From Pyrus communis (Eukaryota > Streptophyta > Magnoliopsida > Rosales > Rosaceae): a stretch of DNA of 64,000 nucleotides. Positions 35,431 through 48,533 of the stretch are shown one piece after another (within the stretch, counting starts at the first letter, position 1; every line of letters starts with the position of its first letter). The DNA lies in NCBI RefSeq assembly GCF_963583255.1, contig NC_084807.1, forward strand, positions 24,759,572 through 24,823,571. The letters run 5' to 3'. Position numbers and translations under genes: made by a program. The notes under the pieces were generated by a model, which did not search any database, was not told where the DNA came from, and saw only the letters and a program-made list of their open reading frames with translations.

Positions 35431-36068
35431 AACTTTTCTGGATAAGTTGTTCGGTTTCTAATTTTTATTGACTTTTTATTTGGCCAAAAATCGCTTTCTT
35501 TTTTGAATAAGTTGTCGGGTTTCTAATTTTTGTTGATTTTTTATGTGGCCAAAAATTGCAGAAAGTGTAAGAATATTTTTCTTTTTATTCCTCTTTTGGT
35601 TTCTCATTAAATTGGAAATTAAGTTTCCAATAGGACGCGACTTAAATATCTCCCTATCGTTGAGTTAGTAGATTTGAATTAAAAAAATTTCAGTCAAACA
35701 AATAAAAATATGCGTATTTGATTTCAAATCAAATTTGAATTTAAAGATTAGTCATACTGTGATTAAGACACAACCTTAACTAACGGGAGGAAGTAGTGAG
35801 GAATTTTTCGCAATAAACGAAAGCCTGACAAAGATTTTTGTATGTCGAAAAAAAAAAACAATCTCACTATCTAATTTCTTGAATATGACGCATTGGCATT
35901 AGACTAAATGATCGTATAAATTATGTTAAGATCCAATTGTCTTCTGTAAAAAAAAGCACGTGTTTAGAATGTTCAAGAGTTGTCGGGCATCGGTATAAAT
36001 AGAAGAACAAATACAAGTCATGAGCTCTTGACTCACCTAGCTAGTATTCTTGATAATAAAATCAAACA

Positions 36069-36262
36069 GGATCATTCCTAGATTCTTTTTGTGAGATTAT
36101 AAAGATTTATGAATCGTGTCTGTTCATCATATATTATGTTGTTAGTTTTTGTTAGGTACTGTTTGTGTTTAATTTTAAATAAAATAATTTAAAATAACTT
36201 TCAATCATACGATATACGATAAAAGTATATAATTTATGAATTTCTAAAATTCTCGTAATGAG
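36069..36262. mobile_element. MITE of the GGATC-end family
   Basis: Shares TTCTTTTTGTGAGATTATAA, GAATCGTGTCTGTT and GTTAGGTACTGTTT with the 35.22-kb element and with the decayed remnant at the unit 1 edge (23.84-23.92 kb). The right end reversed reads ACGGATCCTCATTACGAG. Confidence 0.7.
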
Positions 36263-36465
36263 GATCCGTATTTCATAAAAATGGGTTGGATTGATTGCTG
36301 AAGAAACAGGATAGGAAGGGCCAAAACGATCGACATGACAAGATTGTGGTTGTGACGTGTGACAAGCATGATTTTATCTTTCAGGTTTTTGGGGGGGTCC
36401 TACATCTCTTTTTCTATAATATCCTTTTGATAGGCTTCCAAGTGGTTAGTTGGCAGATTCCGGAA

Positions 36466-36672
36466 AGGGATCATTTTCCGATTCATTCCTCATTTCCATC
36501 AAATTCATGAAGATCATAAATTTAAGCTTTTGAAATTTGATTCAACAGTTAAAATTATTATAATTTTTAAAGTAAACTCCTATTTTTAGTCGTTGGATCA
36601 AATTTTAAAAGTCCGAATTTATGACCTTGGTGGACTTAATGGAAATGATCCGAAGATGATCCCTTTCTTGTT
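36466..36672. mobile_element. Hairpin MITE
   Basis: The left arm AAGGGATCATTTTCCGATTC and the reversed right arm AAGGGATCATCTTCGGATCA form an imperfect stem of about 70 bases that also includes CTTTTAAAATTTGATCC-type sequence. It is related in layout to the MITE at the MCA 3' end. Confidence 0.75.
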
Positions 36673-37963
36673 TTCAAAGTTAATTATCTATAATATATTA
36701 TATATAAGGGAGAAGATCAATTTAGCGAGACATTTGTAAATAAAAAACTGTAATAAGTTTTTTGAAGAAATAATTTAAAAAATATAAGCATAAATCACGC
36801 ATGTGGTAAGAGGCTAGTAAATTATTACACTAAAACGCAAAATATATTACACATGATCTAATATTCTAATAGTAAAATGTTGAATATCCACTTATATGTT
36901 CCGACTTTGAAATTACCTCATTCCTTAAATTAATGTGAGATTTTTGAATTTTGTTCCTCCCCTTACAATAATAATAATAAAATGAAAAAAAAAGTGATTC
37001 ATTTAACCACCAGGGAAACTAAACTCTGTAATTTACTTAAGATAACATGATTTAAACATTGGATTGGGCTTAGGCTGAATGTACTCTTTTAACCTCTAGG
37101 TTCAGTCCAAGTCATAGAAAATGGGGTTGATATTGGGTCCTTAACACCCATAAAAGTGGGCTTCTAATTGGTCCAATTCCTGCAATATAAGGTCCTTGGG
37201 CTTACTTGGTCCCACTAGATAATTACTCCAATTTGCTCATTAGTCCAAAGGAAACCTGTTCTTGCAGTTGAAGTACAAATCCAATTGTGTAATCGGCGCA
37301 GTGAAAACCATTACTTATGCTTTGTTTGCGTAAGTAGTGTTTTTTTTTTTTTTTTTGTATGCTGGTCATTTTTAGGACTATGTGAGTTGTAATTCGTCTG
37401 TTTGGACTTTGTGTAATGAATGTTCTATACCGTTAACAAAAAAGAAACATCTTCCCCTCTTAGAAATTACACTTTTTTTTTTTGTGTTGCGAGATTTGGT
37501 CAAACCATATAGTAAGTTATTAATAATTCGGTATTGAATTGCCAACTAGGTTTGTCGAATTTAAAACTTTCCACTTGCAAGTGACAATAAATATTATTAG
37601 ATTGTAAAACTTGTACAAGTAACGAGAAATATTATTAGATTGTAATACTTGTAGAGAGGAGAGAAAAGAGAACATTTTGATACAAGCAATGGCTCGGCAG
37701 CGAGATAGCCAACGTTGGGGGGTTTGCAGAAAACCAGAATCAAAATTGCAACAGTACCGTGAATTGGTAGAAAAGCATGCATGGCGACGATGCTCATTTA
37801 ATGCTCGCGTTGGAGGTGTCGTTTTTGCCTTGTGTGGTGGTGAAGATGTCTGTTTCTTCCTTATAATTTATTTATTTATTTATTGGGACTAGTTCTTAGA
37901 GATTCGATCTTACAAACTAGGAACCAAGGTTCTTATCAATTTATTAGAGCTTAGTTATCCCAC

Positions 37964-38102
37964 GAGAGATTTTTAATGTGTTCAGAATACGAGATATTAC
38001 GCTATATGTTATTATATAAGCAGAAGAATTTTTTTTAACTGTCCCTCAACTTATAACAGATGAGGTAAATACCTATTTTCTGAACACATTGAAAAATCTC
38101 TC
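37964..38102. mobile_element. 139-bp MITE, AGAGATTTTTxAATGTG family
   Basis: Left GAGAGATTTTTAATGTGTTC and reversed right GAGATTTTTCAATGTGTTCA, with TTATTATATAAG in the middle. Two relatives lie at about 41.35-41.50 and 41.96-42.11 kb. Confidence 0.75.
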
Positions 38103-38326
38103 GAAATTTGACCCCTCTGTTTTTTAAATGACAAGACGTAATTAATTAGAGCATCTCTAATTATGCTTACTATTTTTAAGTTTAAGTTCAGTCCAAGTCA
38201 TTAAAACTATGATTCGTTTAACCACTTAACTCTCCAACTTCTCCTTATATTTGGGCTAAGAGCTCATTTAGGGAGCCAATTGGAGATGCTATTAATCAAA
38301 CACATTTGATTAAGTTAATTAAAGCT

Positions 38327-38348
38327 CTGTGTGTGTGTGTGTGTGTGT
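38327..38348. repeat. (TG)n microsatellite
   Basis: About eleven TG units. Confidence 0.9.
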
Positions 38349-38549
38349 TTTATCATATGCACATTGTGATCAAATAATATAAATAGAAGCTTCCTCTTTT
38401 AACTTGGAGATGCTATTAATCAAACATATTATAATTTACGAGTCTTTTTTTTTATGAGAATGCCTTATATGACATGTGTATATTGCCATAATGGCATCTT
38501 GAACCAATAACACAAAGGCATGTGTTAAGTTTTCTTTACATAACATAGA

Positions 38550-38834
38550 ACGCCAACATAACGATGTCTCGTTCAATAAAAGCCTCTCCCTTCTTTTACA
38601 AAAATGTAGCCCATAAGACTGGACTTGACTTGGTCTCAATTTCATACATAGGCCAACATAATGATGTACTCGTTCCATACAAGTCACTTCTTTCTTTTAC
38701 AAGATGTAACCCTATAAGACTAGATTTGACTCAGTCTCAATTTCATACATAAAATGTCAATATAACGATGTACTTGTTTCATACAAGTCATTCCCTTCTT
38801 TTATAAGAATGTAACCCTATAAAACTGGACTTAT
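38550..38834. repeat. Three tandem copies of a ~100-bp unit
   Basis: Each unit contains AACATAATGATGTACTCGTT, TTCTTTTACAAGATGTAACC and CTCAATTTCATACATA. The copies differ by scattered substitutions, and the third is cut short after GGACTT. Confidence 0.85.
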
Positions 38835-39871
38835 CAGTTCGTTCCTAGCCACCAAAAGAGCCAAAATATTTGGCACAACGAGACGAGCTAGACCAGATAA
38901 AAACAAATATTTTGCATACCACCATGCAAAGGAAGGAGGGGTGTTTTATTTTGGAAACATGAAAGAAGCATGGATTTGTGGGATCAGCTATATATTAATA
39001 CAAGGACACGGGCTTTGGGCTTCTTCAAAATCTTATAAACTATTTCAAAACTAATCTCCTTAACATTGGGTTTTATTTAAATAATCTGTTCAACTTACTT
39101 ATGTCAGGGCCTCATGATCATTAATTTCTTGATAAGGCTTCGTTTGTTGTTTATTTCCCTCCATTAGTAATTTAGTATAACAATGTTTACACAGTATCCA
39201 AATCTGTCTCATATACAATTCTGCCCGTGTAACTTTATCTCATATTGACGGTTTCAAATCCGGGAAGAAAATAATGTTAAGTGTTGATAGCTGACACTTC
39301 GTTTTCATGTTGAATTCTTATGAGCAATGAATCCTAAAATGTCTCTTACACGAGAGCATCTTTCTTCTTATGAAGGAAGCACCATGGCCAATAAAGAGTT
39401 CTGTGACTAAGGGTGTTGGTCTAAGTACTGATATTCTTGATACAAATTTAATCATCAATTGTTTCGATGCACGCAATACACCAAAATATGATAAAATCTT
39501 CGTTTATGGTGATAAGTTTCTGTCATTAGGCACTTCTTTGTCAAATCTTGACTCGAATTTTTTATTTTTCCTAATTTTTTAGAACTTGAATAGGCCCCTT
39601 GTCCTCCATTACTATGAGTTTCTTTATGATTGTAGTCGTTGATTGTTAGATCATGTCCAGTATCAGTAAGCAGTTTCAAGATTTATGATGACTGAAGACT
39701 GATGGATTAATCACGGGTTCGTTCAACGTTGCAAAATTTCCACAAATTATAAAAGCAATGGCTCCTTGTATATGTCATGGATTGCCCAAGTATATCTAAA
39801 ATTATATCAACTAAAAAATTCTGTATGTTATTATTTTATATATTATAAATATTTGCTCACGAGATACGATC

Positions 39872-40023
39872 TGAATATCTGCTTTGCTAGTTGCTCATAT
39901 ATATTTAGTTTATATAATTCCTTTTATTTTGTGAAATATCTGCTTTGCTAGTTGCTCATATATATTTAGTTTATATAATTCCTTTTATTTTGGGAAATAT
40001 CTGCTTAATTTGCTAGTTGCTCA
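39872..40023. repeat. Tandem repeat, ~60-bp unit
   Basis: ATATCTGCTTTGCTAGTTGC with the following TATATATTTAGTTTATATAA is present twice in full and once in part (with an AAT insertion). Confidence 0.9.
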
Positions 40024-41128
40024 ATGCATAAGACTAATTAATTAATTATTTATAGTTGAACATTATATATACACACACAGTAAGAATAATTTCACGTACA
40101 TTCAACTTATAAGACTATATTTTATTAGTTACCAAGCTTTGCATTTACAATTTTACCCCTCCATACTTGAAAGATGAGTCTCTATCTCCTTTTTTGTACT
40201 AGTCTTTGAACAATACTTGGTTGCTGAAAATTCAGCAGTCACTCTTGCTTTTATCCAATTAAATTTGGACACGTGTCCAAGTAATTGAAATGATAAACAC
40301 AAATTAAACACGTGTTCAAATTTGATTAGGTGAAAGCAGCCAAACATTGTTCCTGGTCCTTTACCTCCCTTTTTTTCTTTCATCCTTTTCTCTTTAGCTT
40401 CATTCTCTTTCCTACCCGTGTCTCTCTCATTCTCTCTCTCTCCTCCTTTATCTTCTTCGTCATTTTCTCTCTCTCATTCAATCTTCCCCTCCTCCTCTTC
40501 TTCTTCATATTGTTCCCTGAATTTATGAGTGTTTATTTTAGAATTTTTTTTTTTTGAAACAAATATTGCAAAAATGCTAGAATTTTGAAATTGATCTTAC
40601 AAAGTATTGAAATTTTGAAACGCATAAGTGCAAAATTTTTTGAAATTGATCTTGCATAAGTGCATGAATTGTTGATCTTACAAAAATACAGAAAACAATT
40701 TTTACTGATCTAAAATTAGTTTGAAGCTTTATAGATGGTGTTAGTTTGTGATTTTGGCTTGGTTATGTAACAAGTCTATTGAGGGTATGGTTGGAGTTTT
40801 AAAATTTTGGTTTGCTTCTTTTTAGACTAGATTTTTTTGCGTGCTTTTTTCTCTCCTTGAAACGATTCAAGACAAGCGAAGTTCCATGAAATGTATTTTG
40901 TGTTTTTATCTTTATAGTTAAAGCTCCCTATATATACTACATTCAATCTGCTTCAGAAAACTGAAACATATTCAAGTTTTTTGTGTGTTACTCACATGCA
41001 TGCATACTATATAAGCACACGGAGGCTCAAATATTGCACACCGAGACTCATACTGCACACATATATAAATGTTGCATTTCAAAAAGTGCAAGATGACATT
41101 TTTAGTGTCTACCAAGAGCAAGTTTACT

Positions 41129-41252
41129 CAGAGGATCAATTCTAAATCCTTCTACAAGGAGCATGATGACACATATATAATTATAGCATTTCGAGAAGTG
41201 TTTTAAGCAGTTTACCTTGAGGATCAATTCTAAATCCTTCTACAAGGAGCAA
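41129..41252. repeat. Direct repeat of 33 bases, 84 bases apart
   Basis: GAGGATCAATTCTAAATCCT and the following TCTACAAGGAGCA occur twice, separated by a partly similar linker. Confidence 0.85.
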
Positions 41253-41349
41253 GTTGGCGAAAAATGAAAACATATATATCATGTATGCAAGTTGATAAAA
41301 TATCAAAACAACAACATACAATTGGGGTAGGCCCCATAATGCACTAGAG

Positions 41350-41502
41350 TAGAGGTTTTTAATATGTCCAGAATATGGGATGGTACGCCATATATTAATA
41401 TATAAATGTACGGAAGTTTTTTTTTCAAGTATCTCTCTATTTGCATAACGACATGTAATATATGTGCCAATATTCTTAGCACACTGAAAATTCTCTCTCT
41501 AT
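41350..41502. mobile_element. MITE, AGAGATTTTTxAATGTG family, diverged copy
   Basis: Left AGAGGTTTTTAATATGTCCA; the reversed right end AGAGAGAATTTTCAGTGTGC. It shares the ATATTAATATATAAATG-like middle with its relatives. Confidence 0.55.
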
Positions 41503-41957
41503 TTTCATCTAGACATCAGTAGCTTCTAGATATGCCAACTATACAAGATTTACTTAATAGAATATCAATATGGGTGAAATTATAATATGATAAGACATTT
41601 TTGGGACCGTTTGTTGATCTTACCTATGATTTGGGTCATAAAATATATTCAGTGAGAGAGAGCATTATATTTTGTGTGCATTCACGTGAATGTTTGTGGG
41701 TCTAAGTTCTAACAAACATTCACAAATTAGCCCTCCTCTTTTCTAACTCTCTAGTTTATTAGGGTTTTAATTAAGCAAAAGTCACCATATGCCATAACAA
41801 AATATTTACATGGACCAAAAAGAATATTTACTCATATATTAAGTAGGGTAAGAAATAATTATTAGTCTTCATACAATTTTTACAAGCCTATTAATATAAT
41901 TTTTTTGACATACAACCATATTTTAATTGGAAGGAGAGAGAAATAGGTCAACGTAAC

Positions 41958-42114
41958 GAGAGATTTTTCAATGTGCTCGGAGGTCGGGCACAAACATTAT
42001 GTCATTATATAAGTGAAGAGACACTTGAGGAAAAAAAAAAAACTTCACTTGTATAATAACATATGACTCACAACCGGTGTCCCGGACACCTTAAAAAATC
42101 TCTCCAACATAATA
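41958..42114. mobile_element. MITE, AGAGATTTTTxAATGTG family
   Basis: Left GAGAGATTTTTCAATGTGCT and reversed right GAGAGATTTTTTAAGGTGTC, with an internal hairpin around a poly-A and GTCATTATATAAGTGAAG against CTTCACTTGTATAATAAC. Confidence 0.78.
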
Positions 42115-42128
42115 AATTAATATCAAAC

Positions 42129-42591
42129 CAAGGTTTTAAAAGACACTAGGCGATAGTCGAGCGGCGGGCTGGGCCTAGCGCCTAGGCGGACTAGGCGAAT
42201 TTAAGTAAATCTATTATATTTCGTGTAAATAAGTGTCTGTTTATACTTAAAGTATATATAATTTCATCATAAACTAGAAAATAGAATGACATATATATTA
42301 TGAAGTATTGGAACATAATGAAAACATGAGGAGCAAACGTATAATGTGTGTTTATTTAAGTATTCAATAAGTCTCTTACAATTTATTGGAAACAATAAAA
42401 TGCAAAATGAAAGTTGTTTATTTTCTATCTAAGTAAGTTGCAACCTAGGCAGATGTCTAGACGGCTCTGGGCGAGCTAGGCGGGTGCCTTAGCAGGTCTA
42501 AGCGCCTTTTTTTAATTTTTAAATGCCTAGGCATTAATCGGGGCAATGACCAGCCGCCTAGCGCCTAGGCAAAGATTTTTAGAACAGTGAC
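42129..42591. mobile_element. 463-bp hAT-type MITE, longer relative of the eS4 intron copy
   Basis: Opens CCAAGGTTTTAAAAGACACT and closes TTTTTAGAACAGTG. Most of the 301-bp element at 19.16 kb aligns to it, including ATGACATATATATTATGAAG and AATGTGTGTTTATTTAAGTA. About 160 extra bases (42.40-42.52 kb and a 40-base stretch near 42.23 kb) are missing from the shorter copy. No exact target duplication was found. Confidence 0.82.
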
Positions 42592-43334
42592 GTTATTCAC
42601 ACAAGTTGAACATAAAACTTTTCATTTACAAGAAAAAAAACTATTAAACTCGTAATAATCTCCTAATAATAAGATCGAATAGAGAGATGTTCATGAATCA
42701 TATAGAAGCAAACAATTGATGTAAACAGATCCTCACCAGAAAAAAGACAAATCCGGGAAAGAGAAAAGAAGAACGTGGAAGCCAACCAACTCTTTTCTAT
42801 GACATGAAGAAGCGGGGGGGCGGCCAACTTCTAACGTTGGATCTTGAGAATCATACTATAGAAGATGGGGACATACAAATATACATTAAGTTAGTTAATT
42901 TAATTTTTAAAATTTCATTTATATGACTAATAACTATTTTTTAAGTTGGGTGGTCAAACCCTAAAACCAACAAGCAAAAGACAAACTGTAAATTCAATTT
43001 TTTTGTTTTTTTATTATAAGCCATATTATTCGCTAATTTATACAGAATGAGAAGAGTTTGAACCAGGCAGACAGAGAGCTTGAACAATTGAAAGCAAAGT
43101 AAAATGCATCTGTTTGGTATAGTGATCTATAACGTTGTGACACGGTTTGGAACTAAAGAATGCCACACCAAGAATTCAATGATACCCACGTACTCACTCA
43201 TGCGAGATATTTAACTATTTATACTAAATTAATTCACTTATTTTAATCTCAATTAGTTAATTATTATCTTTTTTTCTAAGTCACTGTAGTTTGATCTATA
43301 TTACACACTTAAAGCTCCACACGTTCTCTTGTAT

Positions 43335-43342
43335 TATAAATA
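43335..43342 (+). promoter_or_regulatory. TATA box of the LBD gene
   Basis: TATAAATA lies 104 bases upstream of the ATG in a pyrimidine-rich leader. Confidence 0.6.
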
Positions 43343-43438
43343 GAGACTTCCCCATTTCATTTTCTCCAAGTTGTTTTCAATCACACTTTCTTCCTCTTCT
43401 CTCCACTACTCTCCAAATCAAAGCTTTTCGAAATCAAC

Positions 43439-44162
43439 ATGGCCGGAACTTCGCCGTGCGCTTCCTGCAAGTTGCTGCGACGCCGATGCACCAAAGACTG
43501 CATTTTTGCTCCTTACTTTCCTTCTGATGACCCCCACAAGTTTGTCATTGTTCACAAGGTCTTTGGTGCCAGCAATGTTAGCAAAATGTTGCAGGTCCTA
43601 CTTTTATATACTTTCTCTACTTTTCTTCTCTATTTCTCGTTGACGGGTCACGAAGGTTTCAACTTTCAACCCTCAAAACATCTTTCAACAACGAGAAGAA
43701 AAATATCACTAGACGATCGAAAAGCTAGTTGGCCTAAATGCTTTATTTAAAACGAACCATAACATTAAGAGTTGCCGTTTAATTGAATTATTCGTATGTA
43801 TGTTGCAGGAGCTTCCGGCTCATCAGAGAGCAGATGCAGTGAGCAGTTTAGTTTATGAAGCAAATGCAAGAATGAGGGACCCAGTGTACGGATGCGTTGG
43901 GGCCATCTCTTACCTGCAAAACCAAGTCTCCGAGCTACAAATGCAGCTTGCTGTGGTCCAAGCTGAGATCCTCTGCACCCAAATGCAGCATGAGCCCATG
44001 GTCCCTACCCCACAACAGATAATGGACGATCCAGATGATCAGAAATCATATTTTCTCCAGAACAACAATCTCGGCCAGTACCTCAGTTTTCCCTCGTCCA
44101 GCAATGTAATCCATGACTCTCTCCAGAGGGAGAACATTTTTGGACACGACATGGTTTCTTAA
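43439..44162 (+). CDS. LOB-domain transcription factor, class I (LBD12-like)
   Basis: Two exons, 43439-43594 and 43809-44162, give 169 residues. Seen: the zinc-binding C block with cysteines at 7, 10, 17 and 21 (CX2CX6CX3C), the GAS block (VIVHKVFGASNVSKMLQELP ... MRDPVYGCVG), and a leucine-zipper-like coil (LQNQVSELQMQLAVVQAEI). The single intron splits the GAS block after KMLQ, the usual LBD position. The family regulates lateral-organ boundaries and root or vascular development. The tail motif MQHEPMVPTPQQ resembles LBD12-type members, but the exact orthologue is uncertain. It stands alone in a gene-poor stretch. Confidence 0.95.
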
Positions 44163-47100
44163 TAAACTTTGTAATCTCATGTATTAGACTTTTAATAAAC
44201 TAAATAGTCTGTTCTAATTTGTTCTTTGGTAAGTAGGTCTTAAATAATGATTTCACCGATAGTTGAAATTGTCTGTTTGGAAATTTTCCGAAAAAAGGCT
44301 AATCGTAAATTCTTCTCTTCATCGGAACATTATGGCTGTTAGACTTAGAGAGGACTAACCTACAAAACAAGGGTAAGATGTGTCGACCGGGGTCAACTCT
44401 CTAGCATGCGATGAAGTGATAAATTAGGGTTTCTGATCAGTAACTTACTGGGACAAATATCCTTTATGGATATAATAGGTGGCCAATTTAAACAATAAAA
44501 ATACGACATCAAGTCAACAAGACTCTCGCTTTATGAGGGACCAATTTAAACAATGTGGAACATAAATTCTTGTTGGCTAGATTAAAAGTATCACATTAAT
44601 CTACAAAGTTTCACACGGTTTTTGCATATATAATATTACTTTTTCCTTTTCCCACGGTTAAATCTTTATGCGGTTTTTTAAAGGCAAAAACTACAAGCAC
44701 TTAATTTTGAGAGAGTCTGAACTCTGAAGCAATGGTTTTACCTAAGAAGCCAAAGTTTGGAATTCATGGACCTCGATCCTGTTGCAAGAAAGACAAATCC
44801 CGAATATACTGCTTTCCCAAAACCCTAAATTTCAAAAAAGTTTCTACTTAAGACAGAATATAAGGAGTTTCTCTACTATTTAATTGATAGTTCAGTCTCA
44901 TGTTTTCTCACATGGGCAAAGATGCCATTGTGTTTGTTTTAAAGGTATAGAAAAGCACCGCTTCAGATAAGTGTTTTTAGAACTAGAAGTGAGAAACTGC
45001 CACTAAAATTCAAAATTTCAGTGGCTTATCATACTATTATTAAAAAAATCCTCTTTTATCAACTTTTTTTCTCTTTTTCTTCTTTCTATTTTGCCTTTAC
45101 TTTTGATACACACTATTGACAAAAAGGGCAAAATAGTAATTTTGTACTTTTGACAAAATGACAATCATATCTCTATTTTTCTTATTTTTCCTTTTTTATT
45201 ATACTTATTTTTTCAATTTTACCCTCATTTTTTATACACAATATTTACATAAGGAGGACAAAATAATAATTATGTAGTATTAAAAAAATATGCACTTATT
45301 AAGAAAAATTGTTCACATACACAAAATGTGTGCTTTCTGCTAGTACATGTTAATGTTAGGCTTCCAGCTGCTGCTTTGCTTCCATTTCTGACTCAATTAG
45401 TTGCTCACCAGACTAGTAATTTCCAGCCTAATCTTCACGATTAAGAAAAGTTAAAAATGTGGCATGCCGCCACCTGTTGCAGATAGTTCTTCTAGCTTGT
45501 TCGCGTGGGGTGTAGTGCAAGGAAGTGATTCAGTGACAAGTCCATGCGAAGTATACGGTAACAGAAATTAATATTAATTTTTACGAGATTCTATCTACGC
45601 ACCTATTTTACACACCTACAGGTAATATCTGTTATTTGATTCTATTCAATTCGTTCAATTCAACGATCAGAAATTGAGAAGGGTGAAAAAAAAAAAAAAA
45701 AAAAAAGGTACCACTCTAATTCTTTAGTTCTACTATAATATGATTTTCTCAATCTATCTCTCAATACAAGTGATTTTCGAACATTTTTTTCTTTTAGGCA
45801 CATTCACGTTTTATATAGTTTATAAATTGAATAAATAAATAAATAAAATTGAAATAAACATCAGTGTACAAACAAAAAAAGAGGAATATTTCTCTACATT
45901 ATATGTCGAATCAAATGAAATAATTCAAAAGGGTGAAGGGAAAAACAAAAGGCAACACCTGAAGATTCCTCAAGCTTTGTTTAATCTAGAAGCATTAATC
46001 TCCTAAGTCAAACTTAAAAGCATTTTTTATTTTTACTTTCACCCTATCCCCCTATCAAATCCTTCTTTTTGTGCTGTTCTTTTGTGGTTGTTTCTTGCTG
46101 TACTTATGTCGTATGGTTCTCACCAGTACCACCATACAAGAAACTGGCATTAAATATTAATTTTGGAGACTAATTGTTTGCTAAATTGTGGTTTTAGTGG
46201 ACATTTTCATGCTTTTTAATTTCCTTTCGCTCTTCTCTTTTGTAATATATTGATGAAAGGTGACTGATTTTGTAGTCTTCTGTTTGTTTTGGTTGAACGA
46301 AGGGATTAATCTTTCTATTGTACTGATAATAATTTTTATTGACATTCTAAATATCTAATTTTGCATTCTAAGCATTTTATATTTAGAAAAAAAAATATTT
46401 TTATGAAGAATGCACGTTTAGATTTTTAAAACGTCAACAATAATTCTCTTTCTTGATTGGTAATTAGTTAATCTTTTAAAGAGTGATCGAAGAATGATAA
46501 GTTTTCCTTTCATGACCAACACACAACAAAACTAAAAGTAGTAGATTACTTATCACATCATGCAGGTCCCTCTTCACGAATAGGCACCTCAAATTCGTTT
46601 GCAAGTTGCTAATTAGCACGTTGGTGCATGATGTAGAAATTCCTCTCACTTCTGGAGAAGTTTATGTATAATTTGCAGGGTAGTGCTATTCGCATATTTT
46701 TTTTTTTTTTTTAATTCTCATACATCTTTTTTAATTTTCAACTGTCAGATAGAATAAATTAAAAAAGATTAATGATAAAAATTAACAAGAATGTGTCAGA
46801 AATAAAAATGAGTTTGTAAATAACACTATTCTAATTTGCAATGGCAACTTGCACTTAGATTTCAGCATGAAGAATAATATTAATTTTGGAAACATATAAA
46901 TAATATTAATTTTGGAAACATACTTGTTCCAGAGTTCTTGTACATGAATCGAAACATCGAGTGAGATTGGCGCAGAAAGTTTTGTTAGAGTCAAATGGCT
47001 TTGAAAACAAATAACTAAGCACCAGATTAATTAAAATTAATCAATTATATTTGACAAGACAAAGATATCTGTAATCTCTCCCTATTAATTGTTTATCTAT

Positions 47101-48533
47101 CAACCTCGATGTTTGCCGAGACAAGAATTGGTAGGTAGTGGGGGAGCCTTTATATTTTCTTTTGAGGGCTCGAGGTTAATACATAATACTTCCAAAACAC
47201 TGGGTAATTGATTGGATCTCTTTACAAAGGCATCAGTTTTTTTCCACCTTTGTGCGATACAGATTTTTCCCACTCTTGCAGTCTTGCTTTGGAGAGCATT
47301 CTGTCATGTCATGTCATGTCATGAATTGTATATACGAGAGAAACTTATATGCAAAACGCTATAATGTATTTTAAACTTATCATATATCGCTGTGTGTTTT
47401 AACTTAAAGGCTTGTTTGGAAATGAAGAAGGTTGAAAAAAATTTTGATGAAAATATTGTTGGAATCAATTCTTGGTAAAAGTGTAAACGAATCCTATAAA
47501 AACACTTGAAATACTTCATGCAATTTAAAAGTGAAAAAGGCTCAAAAGGATTTTGGTGAAAATGTTATTGGAACTAACCCTTGATAAAAGTGCAAAGTGA
47601 ATCGTTTAAAAATGCTTGAAGTGCTTCTTGCAATTATAAAAAACACTTCAAATGCTTTTAAAATCTAAAAATATTTTGTCTAAAAACGCTTTCAATCATT
47701 CTAAAAACATTTATAAATAGTTAAAACTTGCTTGCATGGGCGCACAAATATTTACATGCTCCCTGCCTCAACTTCTGTTTAAAAGGTCATATTTAATTTT
47801 CTATAGCAATTTTTATATTCAGACAGAGATTTGAGGACAAGGATCCTCGTCGGATCATTTTCATGGGAATACCAAGATCTTGTGATCATGACTGTTTATT
47901 GTACATTGTGTGATTAAAAATTATTTAAAATTTAAAATTTAAAATTAAATATAAATAGTACTTAACGAAAACTGACAGTACGATGTACGATGAACGATCA
48001 CGATCACGAAATTCCTAAAATCAAAGGATCCAGCGAGAATCATTTTCCGAGATTTGTACTAAAACTGTTTGACCAGAAATGTAGGAAACAATTATACAAT
48101 GTGGGTGGTGGTTGACTTTTCAGGTTTATGTCTGTGGGTGGGTTTATGGACTTGAAGATTAAGAAAGCTTAATTAGGGTAATCAAAGTATGTAGTTTGGA
48201 CTTAGGGTTTAGGGCCTACCAAAATTTCTTTTAATTTGTATGTTTTCCACGAGCCGGAAACCGAATCGGCACCCTGATCATTTTTATTTTCCCTGCAACA
48301 GAAGTCAACTGCCAATTTCTCCATCCCCATGTGAAAAAATGTGTTTGCTTGTGCTTGTGATTCAGTATTAGCGCAGATCTTATTCTAATCAACATTTACA
48401 GCACTTTAACCATATCAAGTGGTTCATTAGTAAGGACGCGGATCGCAACTCCCCAATAAGTAGAAGAAAAAAAAAATGTGGAAGGTCCCAGATTCAATGT
48501 TCCGACCCTAGCTCAACAACCACTATCTCACAC
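44163..48533. other. 4.4-kb spacer without genes
   Basis: AT-rich, with a poly-A run at about 45.69-45.71 kb and a poly-T at 46.70-46.72 kb. Between 47.41 and 47.70 kb there are repeated GGAAATGAAGAAGG/TGCTTTTAAAAT segments of the hAT-like MITE group. A GGATC-end MITE lies at 47.83-48.05 kb. No open frame with similarity was found. Confidence 0.55.
47829..48045. mobile_element. MITE of the GGATC-end family
   Basis: The left end AAGGATCCTCGTCGGATCAT and the reversed right end with ATTCTCGCTGGATCCTTTG enclose an AT-rich middle with TTGTACATTG and, reversed, CATCGTACATCGTACTG. No target duplication identified. Confidence 0.65.

Larger units (their letters stand above)
23922..35452. repeat. Tandem segmental duplication, unit 2 (expanded)
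   Basis: The second unit begins in eS4 intron 3/exon 4 sequence and ends beside ferritin copy 2. Two insertions account for about 8.1 kb of its 11.5 kb: the Harbinger element (24299-30813) and the Pack-MULE (30912-32496). A third, a 207-bp MITE (35224-35430), sits at its right edge. Two internal deletions removed eS4 sequence. Similarity to unit 1 ends after AACTTTTCTGGATAA near 35.45 kb. Confidence 0.82.
36673..43334. other. 6.7-kb gene-free, MITE-rich spacer
   Basis: No open frame with recognisable similarity; the longest (for example 39370-39582, 40330-40557) are low-complexity. It contains the MITEs and tandem repeats listed separately, plus CT-rich tracts at 40.38-40.50 kb. Confidence 0.6.

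Noticed and set aside
38550..38834. CRISPR-like array
   Set aside because: The three ~100-bp units are contiguous diverged tandem copies with no constant-repeat/variable-spacer pattern, in a plant nuclear context.
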